From JACKOF01 sp041571855 (lineage in GTDB: Bacteria; Pseudomonadota; Gammaproteobacteria; Pseudomonadales; Porticoccaceae): DNA of 6,304 bases. The DNA lies in assembly GCA_041571855.1 (NCBI GenBank), contig JBFFTH010000119.1, forward strand, positions 1 through 6,304, given 5' to 3'. The notes under the pieces are model-generated. The model was not told the origin of the DNA. It did not search any database and saw nothing but the letters and a program-made list of their open reading frames with translations. Positions 1 through 5,409 of the stretch are shown here, one piece after another; position 1 is the stretch's first letter, and every line of letters begins with the position of its first letter. A program made the position numbers and the translations under genes.

Positions 1-65
1 CCAAGCTCTATTACCTGCGCGAACTCTCCGGTCGTGCGGCCCGCATCAAGGAAAAGCTCAACTAG
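1..65 (+). CDS. rplS: 50S ribosomal protein L19, C-terminal end (partial)
   Basis: Reading from base 3, the frame gives KLYYLRELSGRAARIKEKLN followed by TAG at 63-65. This closely matches the conserved C-terminus of bacterial ribosomal protein L19, whose E. coli version ends in a near-identical LYYLR...GKAARIKERLN. L19 is a large-subunit protein located at the 30S-50S interface. Only about 20 residues are present and the rest lies left of the window. In gammaproteobacteria rplS is normally the last gene of the rpsP-rimM-trmD-rplS operon, and the terminator at 93-120 fits that position. The match is short but very characteristic. Confidence 0.93.
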   Translation, partial: KLYYLRELSGRAARIKEKLN

Positions 66-92
66 GGCTTTTGCCTCGGATGAAAATTACAC

Positions 93-120
93 AAGCCCTG
101 CCGCGTGCAGGGTTTGTTGT
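93..120 (+). terminator. Rho-independent terminator after rplS
   Basis: Bases 93-101 (AAGCCCTGC) pair with 107-115 (GCAGGGTTT), including one G-T wobble, around a 5-nt loop (CGCGT). A T-rich stretch (TTTGTTGT) follows. The hairpin starts 28 nt after the rplS stop codon, so it most likely ends the ribosomal-protein operon. The T-tract is interrupted by G, so some readthrough into the aminotransferase gene is possible. Confidence 0.75.
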
Positions 121-136
121 ATTGGCAATTGGGAAA

Positions 137-142
137 AGGAGG
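137..142 (+). promoter_or_regulatory. Shine-Dalgarno site of the aminotransferase gene
   Basis: A perfect AGGAGG lies 4 nt before the ATG at 147. It decides the start codon. An in-frame ATG at 105 would open the frame 14 codons earlier, but that ATG lies inside the rplS terminator stem-loop and has no ribosome binding site. Confidence 0.85.
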
Positions 143-146
143 GAAG

Positions 147-1466
147 ATGTCGGATCTGAACCTTGAAAACTGGTGGCAGCCATTTACCAACGTGCGCGGG
201 TTTCGCGCCAATCCGCGATTGATCGAACGCGCTGAGGGTTGTTTCCTCTACACGCCGGATGGCCGCGATGTGCTGGATATCACCGCCGGCCTGTGGTGCG
301 CTAACCTGGGGCACAGCCGCAGGGAAGTCGCCGATGCGGTTCAGCAACAGCTGATGAAGATGGACTTCTGTCCGCCGTTCCAGTTTGGATCACCGGTAAC
401 CTTCAAATTTGCAGAGAAGCTGGTTGAACATGCGCCGGAGGGCCTGAATCGGGTTTTCTTTACCAACTCCGGTTCAGAGTCAGTGGAGACGGCGATAAAG
501 ATTGCCTACCGCTACCAGCAGGCCAGGGGCAACACCGGCAAGGTTCGTTATGTCTCACGCCAGCGCGGTTATCACGGTGTCAACATGGCCGGCACCTCGC
601 TGCAGGGCATCCCCAACAATCGCAATGGCTTCCCGGTGATGGAGCAGGTCGATTTTATGGCCGATATGCTCGATATCGAAAACAGTGCGTTCAGCCGCGG
701 TTTGCCTGAAAAAGGGGCGGAAAAAGCCGACGAGCTGGAATGCATCATTGCCAAACACGGCGCGGATTCTATCTGTGCTGTGATCGTCGAACCGGTGGTC
801 GGTGCCGGTGGCATGGTGCCGCCGCCCCAGGGTTACCTGCAGCGGTTGCGCGAGATTTGCGATGCCAACGATATTGTGCTGATCTTCGATGAAGTTGTCA
901 CCGGCTATGGTCGCACCGGCAGGGCGTTTGGCGCCCAGTCACTGGGTGTGACACCGGATATGATGACCACCGCCAAGGCCATCAACGGGGGCACTGTGCC
1001 CATGGGTGGCGTCTTTATGAAGCAGGAAATCCAGGACGTTATTTTTGATCAGGCAGCTGCCGGTATGCCGGAGCTTTTCCACGGCAATACCTATGCTGGA
1101 AACCCTGTCGCTGCCGCAGCCGGCCTCGCCGCGTTCGAAATTTATGAGCGGGAAGGGTTGCTGGATCGCGCCAGTGGCCCTATCGGCCAGTACTGGGAGG
1201 ACGCGCTGCACAGCCTGCGAGACATTCCCCATCTGATTGATATTCGCAACTACGGCTTGCTCGGGGCTATTACCTTTGCGCCACAGCCGGACAAATATCC
1301 CACCGGTGTCGGCGTGCCGGTGCACAACAAGTGTTTCGAAAACGGACTGTTGTGCCGTGCCGTTGCCGACAATATGGTGATGTCACCGCCACTGACCATC
1401 AGTGAGCAGGAAATCGACCTGTTTATCGAACGCCTGCGCAGGTCCATCGGCGAGGTGCTTTCATAA
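147..1466 (+). CDS. Class III PLP aminotransferase, omega-amino acid:pyruvate type
   Basis: This 439-residue protein is a class III, fold-type I, PLP-dependent aminotransferase. It resembles beta-alanine/omega-amino acid--pyruvate transaminases (about 450 residues) along its whole length. Visible hallmarks are the N-terminal WWQPFT segment, the phosphate-binding NSGSES at 107-112, the PLP-stacking GYHG at 141-144, VIVEP at 212-216, the pyridine-nitrogen aspartate D248 in LIFDEV, the Schiff-base lysine K277 in TTAKAINGG, HGNTY at 312-316, and R404 in the C-terminal domain, a candidate carboxylate-binding residue. The D248-K277 spacing of 29 equals that of the Pseudomonas omega-amino acid transaminase (from memory). 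It should be cytosolic and move amino groups from an omega-amino acid or amine to pyruvate. The exact donor (beta-alanine, putrescine, taurine or another amine) cannot be read from the sequence. It stands alone between two terminators with no catabolic partner beside it. Confidence 0.9.
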   Translation: MSDLNLENWWQPFTNVRGFRANPRLIERAEGCFLYTPDGRDVLDITAGLWCANLGHSRREVADAVQQQLMKMDFCPPFQFGSPVTFKFAEKLVEHAPEGLNRVFFTNSGSESVETAIKIAYRYQQARGNTGKVRYVSRQRGYHGVNMAGTSLQGIPNNRNGFPVMEQVDFMADMLDIENSAFSRGLPEKGAEKADELECIIAKHGADSICAVIVEPVVGAGGMVPPPQGYLQRLREICDANDIVLIFDEVVTGYGRTGRAFGAQSLGVTPDMMTTAKAINGGTVPMGGVFMKQEIQDVIFDQAAAGMPELFHGNTYAGNPVAAAAGLAAFEIYEREGLLDRASGPIGQYWEDALHSLRDIPHLIDIRNYGLLGAITFAPQPDKYPTGVGVPVHNKCFENGLLCRAVADNMVMSPPLTISEQEIDLFIERLRRSIGEVLS

Positions 1467-1541
1467 GTCCCTGGCCTGAGTGTCTTCCGGGCAGAAAACG
1501 GGCGGCAAGAATCCTGCTAAAAGCCTGAAACCAGCAACTGC

Positions 1542-1575
1542 AAAAAAGCCATCACAGTGTGTGGTGGCTTTTTTT
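1542..1575. terminator. Bidirectional Rho-independent terminator between convergent genes
   Basis: Bases 1542-1555 (AAAAAAGCCATCAC) pair with 1561-1574 (GTGGTGGCTTTTTT) in a 14-bp stem with one T-G wobble and a 5-nt loop (AGTGT). An A-run on one side and a T-run on the other give a U-tract whichever strand is transcribed. It lies 75 nt after the aminotransferase stop and about 78 nt past the end of the opposite-strand acyltransferase gene, so it can serve both. Confidence 0.92.
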
Positions 1576-1652
1576 GTTGGTGTTTGACTGTTGCGGGCAG
1601 CCTGAATGCCGGGTGAAGAGAAATGGTTATTGCGGGCCGATGCTGCCGTCAA

Positions 1653-3272
1653 CTAGGAATTGGCTGGCGGGCCTTTTTTCTTTGCTTTAGCCGGCGTCCT
1701 TTTTGCCGCTGGTTTGGCGGCGGGCTTTTTTGCGGGTGATTTTTTTGCCGGCGGTTTGGCTGCGGGCTTTTTTGCGGGCGTCTTTTTTGCCGGTGGTTTG
1801 GCCCTGGGGTTTTTCGGGGGTGTCTTTTTTTCAGGCGTTGTTTTTTCAGGCGTTGTGCTGACGGGCTGCTTCTCGACCCGGGCCATTGCTGCCGCAGTCT
1901 GCCTGGATGTCGTCAACTGCTTGTTGAGGCTTTGCGAAGCTTCAAAGTATTCACCCACTTCCCGCTCGAGGGTGACCAGCCGCTCTTCAATCTCCTCGCG
2001 GATTTCGCTCTTGGACTGCAGTCTTATGTAGGTCGTCATTTCCTCCAGCATCTGCGAGTAGTGCTCCAGGAAATAGATTGAGGCGATACCGCTGATTGGT
2101 GCCATCAGCCACCAGAACCAGACCGGCAAAAGGCCGTAGCCAAGAATGTTGGCCTCCACAGTCCAAAGCAGTGGGCAGACAAAAAAAGCGGCGAACAGCA
2201 TCACTGTTGAGGTGCGATTCTCCGGCATATTCCTGAAGTTGCCGATCGCGCGCACCAGCAGATAGGGGAGGGCATTGAGAAAAATCCCCAGCATGGCCAG
2301 CGGCAAGCGCACCAGGAACAGCGATACTTTTTGCAGGTTGGAGATGGTTTGAATAATGCCGGGGCGATCCTGCATAAAGTGTTCGTGTTGAATGCCAAGG
2401 ACGCGCAACAGGCGGTCATAGGAATTAACCGCATGAATCACCCGGTTCACTTTGCGCGGGTTCTTCTGTTTCATATCCTGATAAGTATCCGCAACCTGTT
2501 TGTGCAGCGAAAATGTATCGACCAGGCTTTGTTCCGTGCCGAGCTCCCGTTTCTTGATCGAGAGATACAGGCTGGCGGCACGCTGCAGGTTGTTGGCCTC
2601 CTTCCAGCTGGGATAGTTGAGGGTGACAGACTTGATCCCTTTCTCAATGCGATCAGTGACGTTGCTGACCAATTCCCGATTTTCGGCATCCGGTGTCTTT
2701 ATCCCTTCTGTGGGGTTGAAGGGCTTGCCGATGAAGATCAGTACACGCGAGCGAAACTTTTTCTTGTCATCGAAAATCAGGCCAACAGGAACAACCTGGA
2801 CATTGATATTGTCGTGCTCTTTTCGGGCAGACAGCGCAATGCGCGCAGCACCCGTTTTGATCGGTTTCAGTGTCGGGTCGTCATGGCTGACGCCTTCCGG
2901 GAAAAGCACAATGGCACTTTTTTCGGCCAGGGCTTTCGTGCAATTTTGAAACATGTCGGAATTATCAACCGGTTTGTCGGGGCTCTTGGCGTCCATCTGG
3001 CGATTAACCGGGATGGAATTGGTCGCAACGACCAACGGGCGGGTTATAGGATTGTTCCAGAGTGTCGCCTTGGCCAGGGCTCTCGGGTCGCGGGGCAGGA
3101 AGGCCCTGGCAAGCATGCCGTCAATGATGGAGTTCGGATGATTTGGTGTGTAGATAACGGGTCCGTTTTCAGGTACGTTCTCAATATTGACGACCTGTAT
3201 TTCCCTGAAAAACAGCTTTAACAGGATCCTCATCAGTGGAACCAGCGTCTTTTCCAAAAACTCCTGCACCAT
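1653..3272 (-). CDS. PlsC-type lysophospholipid acyltransferase with histone-H1-like C-terminal tail
   Basis: This 539-residue protein begins with a glycerophospholipid acyltransferase (PlsC/LPLAT) domain at about 15-215. Block I is NHPNSIIDG (H45, D51). The spacing is H-X5-D rather than the usual H-X4-D, as I recall from the yeast Gat/Sct glycerol-3-phosphate acyltransferases and LPLAT relatives. Further blocks are PVNRQ at 88-92, FPEGVS at 124-129 with the acceptor-binding glutamate E126, VPVG at 161-164 and IGKPF at 181-185. Hydrophobic segments lie at about 316-340, 355-375 and 380-402, and a charged, probably coiled-coil stretch at 403-455. Residues 478-539 are a disordered Lys/Ala/Pro tail. 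It probably acylates a lysophospholipid or glycerol phosphate at the inner membrane, but the acceptor is unknown. The start has only a weak upstream GACGAG; the next Met (14) is no better supported. The gene is single, convergent with the aminotransferase and divergent from the nuclease gene. Confidence 0.82.
   Translation of the reverse strand: MVQEFLEKTLVPLMRILLKLFFREIQVVNIENVPENGPVIYTPNHPNSIIDGMLARAFLPRDPRALAKATLWNNPITRPLVVATNSIPVNRQMDAKSPDKPVDNSDMFQNCTKALAEKSAIVLFPEGVSHDDPTLKPIKTGAARIALSARKEHDNINVQVVPVGLIFDDKKKFRSRVLIFIGKPFNPTEGIKTPDAENRELVSNVTDRIEKGIKSVTLNYPSWKEANNLQRAASLYLSIKKRELGTEQSLVDTFSLHKQVADTYQDMKQKNPRKVNRVIHAVNSYDRLLRVLGIQHEHFMQDRPGIIQTISNLQKVSLFLVRLPLAMLGIFLNALPYLLVRAIGNFRNMPENRTSTVMLFAAFFVCPLLWTVEANILGYGLLPVWFWWLMAPISGIASIYFLEHYSQMLEEMTTYIRLQSKSEIREEIEERLVTLEREVGEYFEASQSLNKQLTTSRQTAAAMARVEKQPVSTTPEKTTPEKKTPPKNPRAKPPAKKTPAKKPAAKPPAKKSPAKKPAAKPAAKRTPAKAKKKGPPANS
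1678..1803 (-). repeat. Three 42-bp tandem repeats encoding the Lys/Ala/Pro tail
   Basis: Units of 42 bp lie at 1678-1719, 1720-1761 and 1762-1803. The last two differ at only about five positions, and the first is more diverged. On the minus strand each unit encodes 14 residues, of the type PPAKKTPAKKPAAK, PPAKKSPAKKPAAK and a degenerate third copy. Because the period is a multiple of three, gain or loss of a unit would keep the acyltransferase frame. The Pro-Lys-Ala pattern resembles KPAA-type tails of histone-H1-like bacterial proteins such as AlgP. Confidence 0.85.
1826..1855 (-). repeat. Perfect 15-bp tandem duplication (TTPEK-type repeat)
   Basis: The 15-mer TTTTTTCAGGCGTTG occurs at 1826-1840 and again, without a mismatch, at 1841-1855. 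In the minus-strand acyltransferase frame it encodes the doubled segment STTPEKTTPEKKTPP (472-486) that links the coiled coil to the lysine-rich tail. The identity of the copies suggests a recent slippage or duplication event. Confidence 0.85.
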
Positions 3273-3441
3273 GATTAGTAACTCGTCTGGGTTGTGAACT
3301 GCCTTATGATAATGCTTTTTTCTGTTTGGACGCGACTGATTGCTGTTTTTCAGTTTGTTTGAATATCGCCTACTATTAGGGTAGGTCAGTTATTTCACAG
3401 GGTGATATGGCTTGTAACCGTAACAGGGGCAGTCAATAGCG
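3273..3441. promoter_or_regulatory. Divergent intergenic region with weak promoter candidates
   Basis: These 169 bp lie between the start of the minus-strand acyltransferase gene and the start of the plus-strand nuclease gene, so promoters for both should be here. On the plus strand the best -10 element is TACTAT at 3371-3376, with no convincing -35. On the minus strand a -10-like TATCAT covers 3306-3311, again with no good -35. The stretch is AT-rich compared with the flanking genes. A possible ribosome binding site for the nuclease, AGGGG at 3425-3429, is 12 nt before its ATG, rather far. No RNA gene or small ORF is apparent here. Confidence 0.4.
3392..3408. promoter_or_regulatory. Small imperfect palindrome, possible operator
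   Basis: The 17-mer ATTTCACAGGGTGATAT reads as an inverted repeat around 3400 with one mismatch per arm (core TCAC-AGG-GTGA). It sits about 15-30 bp downstream of the -10 candidate at 3371-3376, where a repressor could act on the nuclease gene. I do not recognise the motif as belonging to a known regulator, and a palindrome of this size can arise by chance. Confidence 0.25.
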
Positions 3442-4824
3442 ATGAAAACCAATACCCGTCTCTCCTTTCTGGGTGCCGCAGGAACGGTGACCGGTTCCCG
3501 CTATCTGCTGGAAGTTGGCGCGCAACGGGTTCTTGTCGATTGCGGGCTGTTCCAGGGTTACAAAAATCTTCGCCGTCGCAACTGGCAGCCCTTCCCGGTT
3601 TCTCCCGCAAGTATTGACGCTGTCTTTCTCACCCACGCACACCTTGATCACAGCGGTTATCTGCCGCGGCTTGCAGCCGAGGGCTTTGATGGCCCGGTTT
3701 ACTGCTCGGCCGCGACCCGTGACCTGTGTAAAGTGCTGCTGCTTGATTCGGCGAAAATTCAGACCGAAGAGGCCGCATACCGCAATCGCCATCAGTACAG
3801 CCGCCACCCCTCAGCTGAGCCGCTCTACACCGTCGAGGATGTGGATCGGGTTATGAAGCAGTTTAAAGTGGTTAAAACCTCTTCGCAGCACAGCGGCTTG
3901 TTTCCCGTATCAATGGGTAACTTCGAAGCCGTTTTTTACCCCAACGGTCACATCCTCGGTTCCTGTTTTCTCGATGTCTCTGTTTCCGGTCGGCATATTT
4001 TGTTCAGCGGCGACATGGGCAGACCCACTGACCTGCTGATGCGTCCACCTGAACTACCGGTTTACTGCGATTACCTGGTGGTGGAATCGACTTACGGAAA
4101 TCGTCTGCACGACAACAGGGACGTCTGGGATGTGGTCTCTAGAGTGGTGTCCGAAACCGCCAAGCGCGGTGGAAAACTGCTGATTCCGTCATTCGCTGTC
4201 GGCAGGGCGCAGGTGATGTTGTACCTGTTGACGGAACTGCGCCGTCGCCAGCGGATTCCCCAGCTGCCGATTTACCTGGACAGCCCGATGGCGATCAGGG
4301 CAACCAAAATCATGCAAAAGCACTGCGGATTGCACCGGTTGAGCAAGTCCGCATGCGATCATCTCTCCCGGGAAGTTGAGTTTGTGGAAACTGTGGAGGA
4401 ATCAATCGCCATTAACCAGGTAAGAGTGCCCTGCATTGTACTTTCCGCCAGCGGCATGGCGACCGGCGGCCGGGTGCTGCACCACTTGCAGCGCATGGTT
4501 GAGGATCATCGCAACACTATCCTGTTTGCCGGTTATCAGGCCGGGGGCACCAGGGGTGGGCGGCTGGTGGCAGGAGCCAGGCAGATCAAGATTTTCAACA
4601 AGTATTTCGATGTCCGGGCGCAAATAGAAAACCTTGACTTCCTGTCAGCGCATGCTGACCGTATCGAGTTGATTCGCTGGCTGCAGCAGATGCCCGTTGC
4701 CCCCAAGCATTGTTTTGTCACCCACGGGGAGCCGGAGGCTGCTGACCAGTTTCGCATCAGTCTGCAGGAGGAGCTGCAATGGTCAGCCACTGTTCCGGAA
4801 ATCGGTGATTCTGTTGAACTGTAG
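3442..4824 (+). CDS. Metallo-beta-lactamase/beta-CASP RNA-processing nuclease (CPSF73/RNase J-like)
   Basis: This 460-residue protein belongs to the MBL-fold beta-CASP nucleases (COG1236, CPSF73-like group). The zinc site is visible as HAHLDH at 65-70 (H65, H67, D69, H70), H170 in NGHILG and D191 in FSGDMGR. The beta-CASP signatures follow: motif A E215 in VVESTYGNR, PSFAVGRAQ at 249-257, YLDSPMA at 278-284, SASGMATGGR at 335-344, motif B H404 in SAHADR, and motif C H428 in VTHGEP. All metal and catalytic positions are present, so the enzyme should be active as a cytosolic, zinc-dependent RNA endo- or exonuclease. The length matches bacterial and archaeal members of about 450-470 residues. 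The start fits the family, whose proteins begin a few residues before FLGAAGTVTGS. It leads a codirectional run with the Host_attach gene, which starts 113 bp later, and the Lon-like protease. Its RNA target is unknown. Confidence 0.9.
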   Translation: MKTNTRLSFLGAAGTVTGSRYLLEVGAQRVLVDCGLFQGYKNLRRRNWQPFPVSPASIDAVFLTHAHLDHSGYLPRLAAEGFDGPVYCSAATRDLCKVLLLDSAKIQTEEAAYRNRHQYSRHPSAEPLYTVEDVDRVMKQFKVVKTSSQHSGLFPVSMGNFEAVFYPNGHILGSCFLDVSVSGRHILFSGDMGRPTDLLMRPPELPVYCDYLVVESTYGNRLHDNRDVWDVVSRVVSETAKRGGKLLIPSFAVGRAQVMLYLLTELRRRQRIPQLPIYLDSPMAIRATKIMQKHCGLHRLSKSACDHLSREVEFVETVEESIAINQVRVPCIVLSASGMATGGRVLHHLQRMVEDHRNTILFAGYQAGGTRGGRLVAGARQIKIFNKYFDVRAQIENLDFLSAHADRIELIRWLQQMPVAPKHCFVTHGEPEAADQFRISLQEELQWSATVPEIGDSVEL

Positions 4825-4838
4825 TCAGGATCGGCGAT

Positions 4839-4867
4839 TTGCCAACTGACGGAGGTCAACTTATAGC
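4839..4867 (+). promoter_or_regulatory. Likely sigma-70 promoter for the Host_attach/Lon-like genes
   Basis: A -35 element TTGCCA (4839-4844, five of six consensus bases) and a -10 element TATAGC (4862-4867, four of six) are separated by exactly 17 bp. The predicted transcript starts near 4874, leaving a leader of roughly 60 nt before the ATG at 4938. This would let the two downstream genes be expressed independently of the nuclease gene. It is a pattern match only. Confidence 0.5.
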
Positions 4868-4877
4868 ATTCACGCCT

Positions 4878-4906
4878 GTGACAATCACTACCACTAGGGC
4901 TAACAT
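4878..4906 (+). promoter_or_regulatory. Second, tandem sigma-70-like promoter candidate
   Basis: GTGACA (4878-4883, five of six -35 bases) is followed after 17 bp by TAACAT (4901-4906, four of six -10 bases). It would act just downstream of the promoter at 4839-4867. Its -35 overlaps the short inverted repeat GTGACAATCAC (4878-4888), which could be a protein-binding site. Confidence 0.3.
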
Positions 4907-4920
4907 CTTCTTATGGTAGC
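4899..4920 (+). other. Leader hairpin just before a ribosome binding site
   Basis: GCTAACAT (4899-4906) pairs with ATGGTAGC (4913-4920) with one mismatch around the loop CTTCTT. An alternative pairing is CTACCA (4888-4893) with TGGTAG (4914-4919). The stem ends 6 nt before AAGGAG. It is not a terminator for the plus strand, because A's rather than T's follow. It may influence translation of the small gene or have no function. Confidence 0.3.
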
Positions 4921-4926
4921 TAAAAA

Positions 4927-4932
4927 AAGGAG
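4927..4932 (+). promoter_or_regulatory. Shine-Dalgarno site of the Host_attach gene
   Basis: AAGGAG lies 5 nt before the ATG at 4938, within the purine-rich run TAAAAAAAGGAGAGG. It is a strong, well-spaced ribosome binding site and supports that start codon. Confidence 0.8.
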
Positions 4933-4937
4933 AGGTC

Positions 4938-5378
4938 ATGAAAAAGCTCGTTTGGGTGATGGTTGCTGATTCAAGCCGTGCGCGTTTGCTGGGGACGGAC
5001 GATCCTGCGGGCGCTCTCGAAGAACTGGAAGACATGCTGCATCAAGATGGCAGGAGCCGGGAAGGTGAACTGGTATCGGACAGGCCGGGCAGAAACCGCA
5101 ACGGGAGTTCATCTGGCAGTCATTCTATCGGTCATGAGCAGGACGCAAAGAAACATGAAATGGTGGCGTTTGCCAAAGATATCGGCCGGCGCCTGGTGCA
5201 GTCCCGGCAAAAAGGGGAGTTCGAGAGACTCTACCTGATGGCGTCTGAAAAAATGCTGGGGTTGATTAAAAAAGAGCTGGATGACGAAACTACCCGTGCG
5301 CTCGAGCAGGCGGATGCACTGAATCTTGTCCAGCACAGTGTAGAGTCGATCCGGGATCATTTGCCGCATCGAATCTAG
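4938..5378 (+). CDS. Host_attach (PF10116) family protein, eRF1/baeRF-like
   Basis: This complete 146-residue protein matches the family named 'protein required for attachment to host cells', usually about 140-150 residues. Visible family features are the N-terminal strand KLVWVMVADSSRARLL (3-18), ELEDMLH (29-35), the signature ELVSDRPGR (44-52) and a Gly/Ser-rich loop (53-65). KKHE (71-74) opens an amphipathic helix to about 92, RLYLMASEKMLGLI (97-110) follows, and a C-terminal VESIRDHLP (135-143) ends the protein. There is no signal peptide or membrane segment, so it is cytosolic. The name comes from Agrobacterium, but comparative work has linked the family to bacterial eRF1-like (baeRF) domains, which points to ribosomes or RNA rather than adhesion. 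That link is recalled and could not be checked here. It probably shares an operon with the Lon-like protease gene 31 nt downstream. The biochemical function is unproven. Confidence 0.87.
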   Translation: MKKLVWVMVADSSRARLLGTDDPAGALEELEDMLHQDGRSREGELVSDRPGRNRNGSSSGSHSIGHEQDAKKHEMVAFAKDIGRRLVQSRQKGEFERLYLMASEKMLGLIKKELDDETTRALEQADALNLVQHSVESIRDHLPHRI

Positions 5379-5402
5379 CCCCACAGAGCCCAAAATAACG
5401 GG

Positions 5403-5408
5403 GGAGGT
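5403..5408 (+). promoter_or_regulatory. Closely spaced Shine-Dalgarno site of the Lon-like protease gene
   Basis: GGAGGT pairs perfectly with the 16S anti-SD sequence but ends only 1 nt before the ATG at 5410, shorter than the usual 5-9 nt. The next possible in-frame start, TTG at 5422, would be 13 nt away, which is too far. The ATG is kept because the protein from MSERLPKPL fits the family's N-terminus. Confidence 0.6.
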
Positions 5409-5409
5409 T

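Noticed and set aside
105..146. An upstream in-frame ATG that would extend the aminotransferase by 14 residues
   Set aside because: It lies inside the rplS terminator hairpin and has no ribosome binding site, whereas the ATG at 147 has a perfect AGGAGG.
80..166. A 28-codon ORF (starting MKITQALPRAG) between rplS and the aminotransferase, a possible leader peptide
   Set aside because: It lacks a ribosome binding site, runs through the terminator, and shows no codon run typical of an attenuation peptide.
1660..2031. A plus-strand frame encoding a hydrophobic Phe/Ala/Gly-repeat protein that resembles a membrane protein
   Set aside because: It is the antisense reading of the Lys/Ala/Pro repeats; lysine codons read backwards give Phe-rich sequence.
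2331..3221. A 296-codon open frame on the plus strand opposite the acyltransferase gene
   Set aside because: Its translation shows no recognisable domain, it has no clear ribosome binding site, and it lies wholly antisense to a gene with clear acyltransferase motifs.
3481..3499. Inverted repeat GGAAC...GTTCC near the start of the nuclease gene
   Set aside because: The arms are only 5 bp and encode the conserved GTVTGS segment of the MBL fold, so protein coding explains the sequence.
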